DNA of 64,000 nt from Trissonchulus latispiculum (lineage: Eukaryota; Nematoda; Enoplea; Enoplida; Ironidae), in assembly GCA_030248195.1 (NCBI GenBank), contig JASAND010020115.1, positions 1 to 64,000 of the forward strand. Direction: 5' to 3'. Positions 1 through 11,696 of this stretch are shown here, one piece after another. A program made the translations under genes and the position numbers. Position 1 is the stretch's first letter. Each line of letters starts with the position of its first letter. A model generated the notes under the pieces. That model was given only the letters and a program-made list of their open reading frames with translations, searched no databases and was not told the DNA's origin.

Positions 1-891
1 TATATAATCCCTACGATTATATAATTATTTAAAAATGTGTATGCCTACTATGTTTCATGTTATATAAATCAGTTTATGCATTTATTTTTGCTGTATCCCA
101 ATTTGTTTTTCGCCATTCATAATCATCAGAGGTCAATGCTTTGTGTCTCTCTGTCGTGTCTACCATCTACACTATCTACGAATCTCAGTCAAATTCTCTG
201 TCGCGCTGCTGTTGTCTGAATCTCCTCTCAAAAGTTCTACTACAATGTGTTAAATCATTGCTCTAAATCCACTACAATTGCTTGTATCCGTGTGTCGGAT
301 CTGAACCTGGGCCAGAGTCTTACATAAGTCTGAAGGAAGTTTATGCTAATCCTCTAAATCACACGATGTGTGCCGCTGCTCTCTCGCTGTCGCTTTCTCG
401 CTCTCTAAGCCGTCTACCCACCAATCTTTGCTCGATTAAATCCAAGACGTGCTCTTTGCTCTTGCTCTTAATGCTCACATTTCCGCCCAGTATCTCTCTC
501 TCAATCGTCATTGCTTTTTCTTTTCAGTCAGTCAGTGGTAAGCAGTTGTTCTAAGTTTGTCAGCAGTCCTTCTTTGAATGAGAAGACTGCTTGACACGGG
601 GGAATTTTTGACTTTTTTCCACTTTTTATTGTTGTTTTTGGAAATGACTATTGCGTACTTCTTTCTTCCTTATTGGTTTTCCTATCTTTTGAGTTAGTAT
701 GAATATGGTTTTGCCTACTGTCTATAACAGTAAAATGCTTAAATTATAAAGGGAGCCAAATTGTATATTTGGCAATAGAGTAGTGTCCATTAAATTGAAG
801 TTCAGCGACAAAAGTGTTATACTCTTAAGTTTAGTTTATTGAAACTGTCGTGTATATATTGGTCATAATTTTTGAGTCTTACTTTTTTCAG
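1..891 (+). other. 3' part of intron 2, SR gene copy 1
   Basis: Non-coding. It aligns from base 1 with 34471 onward in copy 2 and, more loosely, with 56640-57471 in copy 3, so the left edge of the window falls inside intron 2. It holds a CT-rich stretch near 360-420 (ctctcg repeats) and ends in a pyrimidine tract and CAG acceptor at 889-891. Small open frames here are not conserved in reading frame among the three copies, so I do not call them genes. Confidence 0.8.
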
Positions 892-990
892 GACGCAGTT
901 CGCTACGAGGATGGACGCGACCTCCACGGTCATCGTATTGTGGTGGAATGGGCCAAGGGACCCAACTATCATTCCTATCGTGATGCTAAT
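892..990 (+). CDS. copy 1 exon 3 (end of RRM)
   Basis: 99 bases, phase 0 in and out, residues 61-93. Acceptor ttttttcag, donor gtacgt. Carries the last RRM helix and strand (DAVRYEDGRDL then RIVVEWAKG). Base-for-base nearly identical to 35359-35457 and 57472-57570. Confidence 0.9.
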
Positions 991-2968
991 GTACGTGTTA
1001 CTTTTTTGTTGATTTTTGTGGGGGGTGGCCTGTCTTTTCCTTGCCCAAAATTTCTGGAGGGGGGAGTTTAAACGTCTAAAATGACAAATTGGGTTAATTA
1101 CGAAATTTTTCGCCGAAGCCGCGAAAACTTTTGAAATTTTATGTCCACGCTTTGCGCGGACAAAATCTGGTTTCGGGCCCTCCAAGTGCGCCCCGGGGTA
1201 AAATGTTTTGGGAGGGGGGAGGGGGCAGCTAAAGATAGTAAAACGAAATCACTATTCTGTCTCTGATCTATGATGTTGATGTACACAAACAAGCATATGT
1301 CTGAGGAATGTTCTCTGTGCTGAGTCACTTTCACTAAACACTGAGATCAGAGTAGAGTAGCTATTAGTTTAGTAATTTACCATCTAACATTTCGGTCCTA
1401 GCCGAAATAAGTACAAAGAAATTGTGTTCATCAGGAGTTTAGGACACGCCGGTGCTTCCCAAGTATATATAATTTTTTGTTTAATTGTTATTTATTTCAG
1501 CGTATTGTGTGCGACTACTGCGGACGTACTGGTCACTATTATCGCGAGTGTCGCAAGTATCTGGAACGACGTCGTAATTCGGACAGACGGTAAGAATCTC
1601 TCTGCAATATGTATCCTTTGTGTTATTGACTATCTGATTTCAACAAAGTTTCTGAGATTATTTTTTTGTCTGTACACTTGGCATCAGCGCGAAGTTTCAT
1701 AGTTTCACCTGCACTTCGAATGGTTGGAAGTTGTCCTAGTACATAGGTTTTATGTCTCTCTGAAGTATGTAGCTAAGCTGCTAGAGACCCGAATCTGGGC
1801 GATTCGATTCCCGTTCCGGCCCGGACCGCACTTTTCGTCAAAATTCTTTCAATACTGATTTCATCCTTTCACACTAATTTATTGTTTGTATTGATTATGA
1901 TTTTTTCTCTCATTCTTTTCCCCTGATTTCAGTTCCCGGTCTCCATCGCCTCGCGGTGGAGGTGCCGGGGCCGCTGGAGGGAAGCGGCGCGGTGGTGGAC
2001 GCGGCAACAGATCTCGCAGTCCCAGACGGTACGATTGACGTTTTCATAGCAAAATGCAGTGCAAAACACCTTTATCTTTGTTTTTCTTCGAAGTATAGAT
2101 CTTCCGCATTGAAGAAATGTAATTACACCCTTTCTTTCTCTGTTGGTGTGGTCTATGATGTATGTCAAAATACAACAAGCATAATATGTATGATATTGTA
2201 GTCAGTGTAAGCAATACTGACTTAATGAGTTCACCATATTTTTCATGGCTGAGACCGCCTTAGGCTGTGAATGACGTGTTCGTTTTGATTTAGTTGTGTG
2301 GCACATATGGTTTACTGAGTCGTACAGATATCGTTTCTGTTGTGACAAAATTAATTCTGCCTTTTTTAGCAGCCGTAGTCGCTCTGATTCCAGAAATCGC
2401 AGCTTTTCTCGCTCCCGGTATGTTTTTTGTTTAGATTTTTTACCATTTGTTTCTCCTTGTAGAGTTGTGGATATTACATACCTGACGACACCACCGGCAA
2501 ACGGTACAAAAAAGTGGTTAAGATAATAGCTATGGGAGAATTGCATTGTCAGTCTGGGTTTGGTTTGCCAGCCGGTGCTCATTCCCGGGCCTGCCCGTCC
2601 GGATACGCAGACAGCCCACCCGCCCAGAGACTTTGAACTTCGAAAATTGTATGGAGATGCTCGCTCGCTAGGATACCTTTATGGCTATCGCACTACAGTA
2701 TGGGTACTGCTCTGCCTAGGCTCACTCTTGTTTCGTACAAAAGGTCTTTGCCTTTAGTGAGTGCAGACAGGCGTTTTTCATTATTTCTTTATGATTAAGG
2801 CCCTGTATCCTTCGTGGATCCGCCTGCTAGCCTGCGTTTACCTCATGTTTTCCACAGTGTTGTAAACTACTGTACAATTATGTGTAAGGTGTGGTCTTGA
2901 TGACGTTTCTGGCGTACAGTTATGCTCGTCTTTGTTTTTTCAGAAGCCGCAGTTCTGGCGATAAGTAA
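892..2968 (+). CDS. SR splicing factor (RRM + zinc knuckle + RS), copy 1, 5'-partial
   Basis: Exons 892-990, 1501-1589, 1933-2028, 2370-2417 and 2944-2968 join in frame to give residues 61-178 of a 178-residue protein; exons 1-2 lie left of the window. SR proteins bind exonic enhancers and recruit the spliceosome in the nucleus. Visible parts are the end of the RRM (residues 61-85), a CCHC zinc knuckle (C97, C100, H105, C110), a Gly/Arg linker (131-147) and an RS tail ending RSRSSGDK. Every junction has GT donors, AG acceptors and matching phase. The family is usually 160-240 residues, so this one is compact. Encoded residues are identical to copy 2 over the shared exons. I infer an active gene from coding conservation against changing introns. 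Closest known architecture is SRSF7 of animals or RSZ of plants; orthology is not proven. Confidence 0.9.
1501..1589 (+). CDS. copy 1 exon 4 (CCHC zinc knuckle)
   Basis: 89 bases, residues 94-122 plus two bases of codon 123. The knuckle is CDYCGRTGHYYREC, a C-x2-C-x4-H-x4-C retroviral-type zinc finger as used by 9G8/SRSF7 to choose RNA targets. Acceptor atttatttcag, donor gtaaga. Confidence 0.9.
1933..2028 (+). CDS. copy 1 exon 5 (RSRSPSPR + Gly/Arg linker)
   Basis: 96 bases, phase 2 in and out, residues 123-155. Reads RSRSPSPR, then a GGGAGAAGG linker, basic KRRGGGRG and RSRSPRR. Acceptor ctgatttcag, donor gtacga. The other-frame open frame here is a shadow. Confidence 0.88.
2370..2417 (+). 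CDS. copy 1 exon 6 (RS repeat)
   Basis: 48 bases, residues 155-171: alternating Arg-Ser/Asp-Ser (SRSRSDSRNRSFSRS). Acceptor cttttttag, donor gtatgt. The length keeps phase 2 so it can join exon 5 and exon 7 or be skipped without a frameshift. Confidence 0.85.
2463..2526 (+). other. possible alternative terminal exon, copy 1 intron 6
   Basis: An AG acceptor (ctccttgtag) at 2461-2462 is followed by 20 in-frame codons and a TAA. If joined to exon 6 it would end the protein in a non-RS tail. The same structure is at about 37323-37386 in copy 2. In copy 3 the acceptor survives but a transposon sits in the exon (59680-59874). I prefer the 2944 exon because it extends the RS domain and its ending is conserved in all three copies. 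Confidence 0.25.
2944..2968 (+). CDS. copy 1 terminal coding exon (RSRSSGDK stop)
   Basis: Acceptor ttttttcag, then the end of codon 171, seven codons (SRSSGDK) and TAA at 2966-2968. The ending is identical in protein in copies 2 and 3, and continues the RS repeat in phase. Confidence 0.85.
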
Positions 2969-4163
2969 AGTTAATGTGGAGGACGGCATCAAAAATTGGT
3001 GGTTGGCCTTGGTGCCAGAAGAATTGGCAGACGACTAGAGACTATCACAAAATATTGTGGTTTTGTTGCCCAACTCTTTTACACACTTTTACTATGTATG
3101 TATGTCCGAATTGTTGTGTTTAAGTATGTAATGTTTTATAATTGTTCCCGTTCTTGTTATCGTTGTACATACTACGTACGTACCTATGCGCTATTGTGTG
3201 TTGTTTATAGTATTACGTATTTGAGGTATATACGTATACCGTTGGCGTACGATGAAAAATACAGTCCCAACAGATTATAATTAGGTCATTTGTTATTGGT
3301 AGTTAGTTTTTAGCTTGAGCGAATGAGCGCACTTTTTCTTATTTCTAGTATGCCTGACAAAGACTTTTGTAAGCTTTTAGTCGGGAGTTTATTTTTGTTT
3401 TTAAAGATTAAGATGTTGTTTTCTAATTGTAAAAGTTGAACTCTGTGATTGCTTGGATGATTTGCGAGGTTAGGATCACTGCAAGGTCTAGCTAAAGGCA
3501 TTTGATACATGTTGAATATAAAACGTAGTTCTTGTATGCTTTGTCTTTGTTGTATCTATTGTCTGTTTTTGTCAGTAAAAAAGCTGTGTTGAATTAGAAA
3601 GGGGCACTAAAATTAGTAGTGTCAGTTGCAGTAGTTAGCCCAGCATCTCTATGGGATTGGAACCTGGAATGCGACATCTTGTGGATTGCGAGACTGACTG
3701 AATTAGTTCCTGTTTTGACGGTTGAAGCTGCTGTCTTCAAGTAGAGTAGAGGCTGTGCTTTAGGCTGACTTGATGGGTTTGAGTGTGACTAGAGGGGTGA
3801 AACAGCGAATTACAATTAGTAGTTTAGTACTGAAGGATTTCTGTTTGAGCTGGTGTCGTAGGTTAGTTCGCTTTCCTTACAGTCGGAATTAAGATGGTGT
3901 TTAATTTATTATTTTGAAATGTTCTTGAGGGATTGGTCTGACCGCGGGCCTATAACCCGGCTCGTCGACCGATTTGGGGGCCGGCTCACAGAAATCACTC
4001 GTATAACTCCTATTAATTATTGTTCAAACGTGGGTGGCCAGTTAGCTTCACGGTCCGGGTGCAACTCTAGCTAGGATAGTGGCAGGGAAGGGCTGTAAAG
4101 GTGGCAAAGCGACAGGTACAAAATCTCGGGCTTTAATCTTTACTCTGTATATTTGAAAATAAA
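2969..4163 (+). other. 3' UTR/3' flank of copy 1 with candidate polyA signal
   Basis: No coding frame is conserved. The segment is very close to 37825-39018 and partly to 60351-61065. AATAAA at 4158-4163 (matching 39013-39018) is the best polyadenylation signal I see, which would give a UTR of about 1.2 kb. Nearer cleavage sites cannot be excluded. Confidence 0.45.
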
Positions 4164-5479
4164 GATTGAGATTATCTCGTAAATGCCGTCAGTTGTCCAT
4201 CATATACAGTCTTATCCAACATCTGATGAATTTTTAAATTCCCTTATAAATTTGTTCTGGAACTGATTAATTTCTTGCAGGATTTAATAGAACGCTTAAA
4301 CACTTTGAACAGTCTGCATACCTATATAAATTTGTTTCGTTCTATATTAGACTAGTAAACACACACCCTTGCGTAACTTTAGCGGTTAAGGGGGGGGCTA
4401 CGAACGGGTTGGCACGACATCGTCGGAGAGCTAGGTTTCCCCCAACGTTAGCCAGCATATCAATGTAAAACAGTTTAGGGTGGGCAACAATTTATCTCAC
4501 ATACACTGGTTTTGGCAGGACGCCAGAGTACAAATTTTGGTGCGAAAAATGGGATTTTTCAAAAAGATTTTTTCAGCTCTGGTGGATTAACGGTTTGACC
4601 AATTCTGAATCTTTCAGCCATAAATGTTAACAGTTTAGTAAAGGGACTGAATCTGGGTCACCTTTTTTGTCAAAAACTGGTCATAAATGATAAAAAATTT
4701 GGTTCTCCCTTACCGCTGCAGTTTAGAGGCGGAAACTTGTTGTGTCAACTGTTCTACGCTTTGCAAATATTACTAAGTAAATTTCATAAAGAACAAACTT
4801 ACTAATTAGTATTTATTAATTTATTTAGCATTAAAACTTGATGGTGATTCACATTATGAGCTGTCTTCTAATGTGAATCAGTGGTATCAAAATGTGGGCC
4901 AGGGGGTCTCAAATGTGGGCTCAACTAAATTTGCACGTATTAACATATGCATCTCAACTAGACCAAGCCGATTTTACTTCAATATTTGAAGGATTCACAA
5001 CTAGCTTATATCAACAGCATTTGTACTTAATTCACAAACTGACATCTTCCAAAATGGAATTTTTCAGTTACACAGAACACAATACAAAATTAGTAAACAA
5101 AAACTACAAAAATAATGAATTTTAGTCTCTCCGCATCCAGAACTGCTGGAAACTGATGATATGGAGGTGATTGAATGGTTGACAGGACTGATCAAACTGC
5201 AATGAGATTGAACGATTTATACGTAACTGCATCGTGGTTGGTTGAACATATGCAGAAAACAAAAATCATAGATGTCTTTAGTAAAGACGAAACCAAAAAA
5301 TTCAAATACACAGCGCCTAAAACACACACAACTAAATTTTTGATACAATATTTTGAAAAAGTTGTAAACGTAGTGGTAAAAAGTAAAATTTAGTAACTCT
5401 TTCTTAACGACAGTCGACAGGTTGGTGAGAAAAGACCACACAAAATAGACCGATGGTGTGGAGCGGTAGATACTATGTT

Positions 5480-5711
5480 AGTGTTGTTCACCGGCCCAAT
5501 TTTTCATGGGCCGGCCGGTCCAGCTTGCGACGCCAGCCGTTCCCACTTTTCACCGGCTATCCAAAATCAAGTAAAAATACAAGATATCTGATAGTTTTCA
5601 AGGCAGATTTTAGCAAGTTTAAGGCGATAAATAGCGTATTTTACTGGCCGGTCGGGCCGATCCTCTCTGGACCTGGGCCGCCCGGTCTGGACAGGGCCGC
5701 TGCACAACACT
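5480..5711. mobile_element. 232-bp nested MITE with GGCCGG-rich ends
   Basis: Ends AGTGTTGTTCACCGGCCC and GGGCCGCTGCACAACACT are imperfect inverted repeats. Just inside, both ends are rich in GGCCGG/GGGCCG. It sits inside the 4638-7012 element. The target duplication is unclear: TA on each side if the leading A and closing T belong to the target. Confidence 0.6.
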
Positions 5712-5814
5712 AGTAGACACCCACTCCAGAACTTAAAATAATGCAAATTAATAAAAAAATTTTTAATAAAATATTAGAATGCTCATTGGTTCTATTTCTT
5801 TAAAAATTAATATA

Positions 5815-6300
5815 GTCGGATTAAACGGATTAAGAATTGTAGCCAGATTAAAATTATTTCTTTATTGCTTGATTAAACTGACTAAAATTAACTAGTTTAA
5901 TCCGACCATTTTTAATCCGCTGATTAGACGAGTTAATTTTAATCCGTTTAATCCGCCACTAAAGAAACAGCTATTAATAATTTTAATCTGCCAACTTTTA
6001 ATCCATTAAATCCGCACGAGGATTAAAAACTAGTTGAAAAAGCACTTGGCGGATTAAACCGATTAAAATTATATAATCTTTAAGGAAACAGCGATTGAGC
6101 ATAATTAACTCGCTCGTTGAGTTTTTCAATCCATTAAGGGCGAATTAAGAAAAGGTATTGCAAATTAAAAATTTAATCTTAGGTGCATTAATGAAACAAG
6201 ATTTAATTTAATCCTTTTACCTCGTTTAAGTCACTAGATTAAATCTTAATCCGTTTATTCTGAGGTGCTATTCTTTAATGTTGATTGAATCTAGTCTAGT
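5815..6300. repeat. dispersed TTAATCCG / CGGATTAA cluster
   Basis: More than a dozen copies of TTAATCCG-like words on both strands within about 500 bases, giving strong self-complementarity. No open frame of note. Probably another nested palindromic element within the 4638-7012 insertion; ends not resolved. Confidence 0.5.
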
Positions 6301-7452
6301 CAGTTTAATCTTTAAAGATATAGGACCATAGATCCTCAAAATGGTACAAAATTGCACAAAATCTGCTTTAAAATGGCGAATATGTTATAAAATTTCGTAG
6401 TTTTTTTAAATTTTAAGGTTAATGTTACCCTTACTAGCCCAAGGTCAATGTCTCACTTTCAAGCTTCAACCTATCCGTACCCGTTCTGTCGATATTTACT
6501 CTGAGTTATATGCATAGTTCTTCTCAAACAGTGCTATATTTAAGCAGGGCCCACTTTGCCCTACTTGATTCAGATTGCAAGACTCTTGGCTCACTTTGCA
6601 AGGAAAATGACAAAATTTGACGAGGTTGGCCAGAATGTTTATATCTCTCCAAAATACATGATTTGAAAAATAACGTTTTGCCACATGAAAGAGCAGAAGC
6701 TACGCTACACAATGATGTAAAAATCACTACGATTCTTTGAGACAAATTCGTTTTTTAGTACAGCAAAAAAGTGTCGGACAAGTTGCAAAAACAGTGTCCA
6801 CGCGTCTGAAATAAAAATTGAATGGCTATAACGTGAAACAATTCGCGCGCTATTTTGTTATTGGTCAAAAGGATCACATGATGACCTTCCCAACATGTCA
6901 AGCTATCATGTGATATAAAATGATGCTCTATCTTTGGACTGAGACATAAATATTGCCAAAAAACTGCAGTAGCGGCCCACTTTGCAGGGTGGCCCACATT
7001 CAGTCCCTTTACTATACTAGTGCTAAATATTAAGACTATTCCGGCTTTCGAGCGTTGCTTCCTTCCAGAGATGAAACAGGGTCAGGATTTCCTGACCGGG
7101 TGACCCGGTATCTTTTAAATTCCATGTTTAAGGTTACAAAAATTAAAAAAATGAATACCTGGGTCTCGCTGACTGCGCTTTGAACAAAATATTTTACCAA
7201 AGCTAATCCTGAGCGGTTAATGCTTAAAGTGCTTAAAATGTTTTCTATTACTGTAGTACAGCATTTTATTTAGTTACGGTTGAGGGTTTCACTCGACAGT
7301 GGTTTTGTCCTGACCGTCTCGTGTGGCCCGTTTTACTGAGATAGAAGTATCTATGAGAAGAGGTTTCAGCTAGAACTACTCTACATATTAAAGGACACAG
7401 GGATAGATCAAGTTAGCTACTTTCTCTTTTTCTCTTTCTCTTGTCTTTCAGC

Positions 7453-8722
7453 TGTCATGCAAATTACACTGTTCTCTGCAGCAGAGCTGTGGTAGCTATC
7501 TCTAACCTAATTTGCATATTTAAGTTTAGCACTGTATTTCCTCGCCACGTTCCACTTGTCACAGTGTGTGTGTGTCTGTGCGCACATACTTTACATGTGT
7601 TAGAATGTGTGCTGATTAAAGGTGGCGGACACTCCACCTTCCGCCACCTTTCGCCACCTTCTCGTTTTCAAGTGAATAGAAACAAGTATAAAGGTTTTTC
7701 TAGCCGCTAAACAGAGTGGAAAGGAATAGAAATCACCTGTAGGATGACACTACGTTATAACAGATAATTGCAGACTCCTAATGTGCATATTAAAAGCAAA
7801 GTTAATAAATCATACGTGTCATTCAATTAAGGAATTTGATTGGATAAGGTAATACGAGTACAATATTTTGCTAATTCTATTTTCTTAGACGTACGAGAAT
7901 TCACTGCAAACGTTGAAAAACACCGGGCTGTGAGTCTCGCTAAATGAGCACTAACTTTGCCGGTATAAGACGTTAGTCTTGTGTGGCGCCGGTACATTAT
8001 TGCATATGAAGAAGGCAAAGGTCTGTTGTAGCAACACTTTTATTTGTTCTTTTTACTAGTTTAGCGGACGAAATTATAAAAATTTTTCACACAAATGGAA
8101 TGAAGGACTTAAGTTGTGAAATATAACTTAATTCTGAAATTAGGACAGGTAGATCGGAGCGCCACCCACCTTTTACAAATGCTCTATGTGGGACAGTATA
8201 CGATGAAGCGTTCGAGCGCGCGGAAACGGATTGAGCAAGCACACTCTTTAATGACTCGTTCCGCTAAAAATTATGGAAGGTGTCCAGTCCCCCCCCCCCC
8301 CGAGCAACATTGCTGTCAGCAAATATTCAGGGAACGACCAATCTAGCCACTGCAGCTAATACCACACTCTTCTAAGTCTGTATACTTTTCCTGTTTTGTT
8401 TTGTTAGTAAACAGTCTCTCAGCCAGTCAAAACAAAAAGGAAAGACCAATCTTTGTTTTAGCTACCCTATGCAGAGAAATCAATTTGTGTTAAGACACTT
8501 GTCTCTCTGCGTACGTTTTTCGACGTGCTGTTGTACAAGTATGTTGTGCTCAGAGAAAGTTATGTACACTAATTTGCATATTTGACAAAATTACTTCTCC
8601 CTGTTTGCCACTTGAACTATGGGTATGCGCTTGTGAAAAATTCAATCACTTATTTAGCGATAAGTCCGTATGTACAAATGTAGGCGCTTGCACTGCCGCT
8701 GTTAAAACTAATTTGCATATTT
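7453..8722. repeat. recurrent ATTTGCAT (octamer-like) motifs near left end of the 15-kb insertion
   Basis: CTAATTTGCATA occurs at 7507, 8569 and 8708, and the complement ATGCAAAT at about 7456. Between them the sequence is AT-rich with no conserved frame, and includes a C14 run near 8288. Octamer words can be promoter elements, but here function is unknown. Confidence 0.35.
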
Positions 8723-9437
8723 GCAAGAAAATTTGTTTCTGTTTTGTGTATGCACGACAGTAGCTACGAAAACATTGCGATAATGTGCAAAGAATTATTA
8801 ACGACAATTTTCAGGTGACAATTCGACAATTGTTGTTCCCATTTTTCTTCAATTTGTCCAAAAAATAGACAGTTTGTGTGAAAATTTCTGGCATAGTCGG
8901 AAGTGGTGTGAAATGTCAAATGCTCAATGAAAATTAAACATATAAAAAGTGTAGAAGCTCATTTACTCTGGCTAGTATTGCTAGGTTCTAGCCGTGTGTT
9001 TTTCAACCCTTTGCCGTTGACGACGGCAGGGCTTGTCCCTTTTTCTTCACATTGCGGGGCGGGAACTTGCCCTCAAAAATATCCCGGCATTTACCTATCG
9101 TTAGAAAAATCACTGGTAAATCCCTTAAGGTTCATTTAATACTCTAACTATACATCTATATAAAAATTTATCCAGTGCATACAATGATAAATCAATTTAC
9201 ATTCCAGCTGCGTCATCGTCCGAGTCGGACTCGGGAGGGTCATCAGGGCGGCTGAAACGATCCTTTAGACGTCGATAATCAACCATTTCGAAAGCCAAGA
9301 AGTGTTGCAAATCGTTCATTTTCCCACTGATTTGAATGAAAACGACAGTAAAGTTTGTATATCAGAAGGTTGTATATTGCAAAATTTGAATTTTCAAGAA
9401 AATTTTTGAAAATTTTCTATTTGGACCCCCAATTTCC

Positions 9438-9506
9438 AGGCCCCGGCCACGATGAGGTCCCGGCCCAGGCCCCGGCCCCGGTAGTGGCGGCCCCGGTGCA
9501 TCTCTA
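9438..9506. repeat. GGCCCC array with hAT-like terminus
   Basis: Read on the minus strand this begins TAGAGATGCACCGG, a terminus typical of animal hAT elements (TAGGGATGCACCG type), followed by repeated GGGGCC. The partner end is not found nearby, so this is a truncated or rearranged end. A two-ended relative is at 43668-43971. Confidence 0.5.
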
Positions 9507-10673
9507 GTCAATTTTTAGCGATTTTTGGCAGTTTTTACACAAAAAACGTAAAAATTTGCAGATTTTTTTCAAAAGTATGCTCTCCACTTTTGGCGAGTCC
9601 CCCCATCGACGGGGAGGGGCAACTTTGAGCCCCCCATATCCCCCCATAATTGTTGGCCTAAAAATAAGCTAGACTGCTATAACTATGCTAAGAAGTGCTC
9701 AAAAACTGAGTTTAAAATTTTATTCAAGTTTCTTTGAGAAACTTCAAAGTTTGAAAAGATATATAAATGGTCAGGTGGGTTGGAGAGTAAAGAAGGCTTT
9801 CTGAAATAAGGAAAAGGAAATTTTGGGGGATATACCCCCTCAAAGGAAGCCATGGCAGTGTACAAAAACCTTTTGTAGAGGAGTAGAGAAGTGGAGGTGC
9901 GGGAGGGTACGTATAGATTGAAATTGAAAATTAACTGAAAATATTCGTTGGATAAATTTAAATTATATATTTGTTGTTTGGTGGAAACTTTTGGGGTGCC
10001 TTAAGGTGTATACATAGCGTGGTGGGGGAAAACACAGTCCGAGATGCGGGGAAAAATCCAACGCCAGTGTGAGTCTCCCATATGAGCTAGATCGGATTTT
10101 AGTAGCCTCTTTTTAGTAGATCTAAAAAACATCCAAAATTACCCTGGAGGCTGTATTATTGTAGCTCCCGCTGCCTCTCTGCATTCGGCAAATTTTTTTG
10201 GCACTGAAGTTTTTGGAAGTTGGGGTCCGACCAAGTTTGGTCTCAACATGGGGGTCAGGCAGGGTCAACTCTGCGGGGGTCACCCTGAACTACTGGAAAG
10301 ACCTAGCCCATAACGGATTACAGTTTCACAGAGAACACGTCTCAAACACTTCACGATGGTGTATGCAATTTGGCTCTAGTGCCTGTGATGCGACGAGGAG
10401 GTTCGCGCGGGCGACGCGGGGTACGAATTTCTCAATTTTTTGCGAAATCCCGCAAAAAATTTTGGAGGAATGCGGAAAAGTTCGCAAAAAGTTTCGACGA
10501 AAAAAAACACAGGTGAGGGCTGTTGTTTAGGTCGTTTATATAAAAATTCAAGAAAATGAAAGTATATAGATCAGTTTTCCATTTTAAAAACTAAATTTAA
10601 ATAAAATATATCTGTTTTCCTCCAATATACATATGCATAGAAAACATTCTAAATTTTCATGCCTGTTTAGAAA

Positions 10674-10747
10674 GTGCCCGCCGGGACTTGAACCCGGGAC
10701 CCCCCAGACTCGAAAGCCTGGTTGCTCTGCCGCTGAGCTACGGTCAC
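10674..10747 (-). tRNA. tRNA-like sequence, intact cloverleaf except anticodon loop
   Basis: Minus strand, 74 nt. Acceptor stem GTGACCG/CGGGCAC with one mismatch, D arm GCTCAGCGGCAGAGC, T arm CCGGG-TTCAAGT-CCCGG. The anticodon stem CCAGG/TCTGG closes an 8-base loop (CTTTCGAG) instead of 7, so identity is uncertain (TTC or TCG). Both internal promoter boxes look sound. No SINE body is evident beside it. It may be a tRNA pseudogene. Confidence 0.55.
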
Positions 10748-10998
10748 TCGTAATGAAGGAACAGGCTTGAAAATATTTGTTGTTGTGTTTATTTAGGTTG
10801 GAAGAAACAGATCAAAGAGCACAGACTTTTTCAGGAATGAACTGATGAGACTTGTAGTGTAGGTTTTATGAAGTATTATAACAGAAATGCTCCGCACAAA
10901 AGGGGATAATATGTGTGTTGGGCCTATGTCTATCCTTTAAATTCCGGTTGAGAAAGTATATAAAGGCATAAATCCCACATAGCAACTTTTGGTGGATG

Positions 10999-11380
10999 GT
11001 TCCATGTTAAAAGTTGCTGAGCTCACTCTGGGCTTTCAGTTGATACCAAATTTGACCACTTTTGAAAAATTTTATTTTTGACCCAAAATCGCCTACGTCC
11101 CCAACCCACCCCACCATAGCACTCTACAGCCACCTTGGGTACGCAGTTCTATGACAAAAGTTGCTCAGTTTACTTAGGGCTTTCATTTGATACCAAATTT
11201 GACCACTTTTGAAAAATTTTATTTTTGACCCAAAATCGCCGAAGTCCCCACCCCACCCCACCACAGCACTCTACAACCACCTTGGGTACGCAGTTCTATG
11301 ACAAAAGTTGCTCAGCTCACTTAGGGCTTTCATTTGATACCAAATTTGACCACTTTTGAAAAATTTTATTTTTGACCACT
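10999..11380. repeat. 147-bp tandem repeats, about 2.6 units
   Basis: The word C(T/C)ATG...AAAAGTTGCT recurs at 11002, 11149 and 11296, exactly 147 bases apart. Each unit holds TTTGACCACTTTTGAAAAATTT and a C-rich CCCCACCCCACC block. Related units are at 30809-31500. Confidence 0.85.
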
Positions 11381-11696
11381 TCACCACCCACCCGACTGAC
11401 CCTTCAAACGGCAAACTGGCACCAGCCAAGCAAAATAGGTACGTCGGACGGCAATACGGATACCGGGAATGAGCTGGGCGCACCAGAAAACCCCTATAGA
11501 CAAAGTTTTGAGAGGCCAGGTAAAGCCTACTATGGACCTCCAGGAAGCGGTTTCCAACTTGACTCTCCCGACGGCAAAGTAGAACCAGCCCAGCAACATA
11601 GGCACGTCGGACGGCAAAACGGATACCGGGAATGAGCTGGGCTCACCAGAAAACCTCTATAGACAAAGTTTTGAGAGGCCAGGTAGAGCCTACTAT

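Larger units (their letters stand above)
4638..7012. mobile_element. 2.4-kb TA-flanked DNA element, non-autonomous
   Basis: Terminal inverted repeats GTAAAGGGACTGAAT (left) and ATTCAGTCCCTTTAC (right), continuing as CTGGGTCACC against GGTGGCCCAC. TA lies on both sides (4636-4637, 7013-7014). Copy 2 has the empty site at 39488-39494, so insertion postdates that duplication. No transposase domain is recognisable in the interior frames. TA targeting suggests the Tc1/mariner class, but the family is not identified. Confidence 0.75.

Noticed and set aside
2560..2757. 65-residue frame in intron 6, conserved between copies 1 and 2 (37420-37617)
   Set aside because: Copy 3 (near 59935-60170) keeps the DNA similarity but with frame-shifting gaps, so it is conserved as recent duplicate DNA, not as protein.
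4638..7012. Transposase remnants in the small frames of this element (4892-5125, 5175-5393)
   Set aside because: No catalytic triad spacing or helix-turn-helix pattern recognised; too short.
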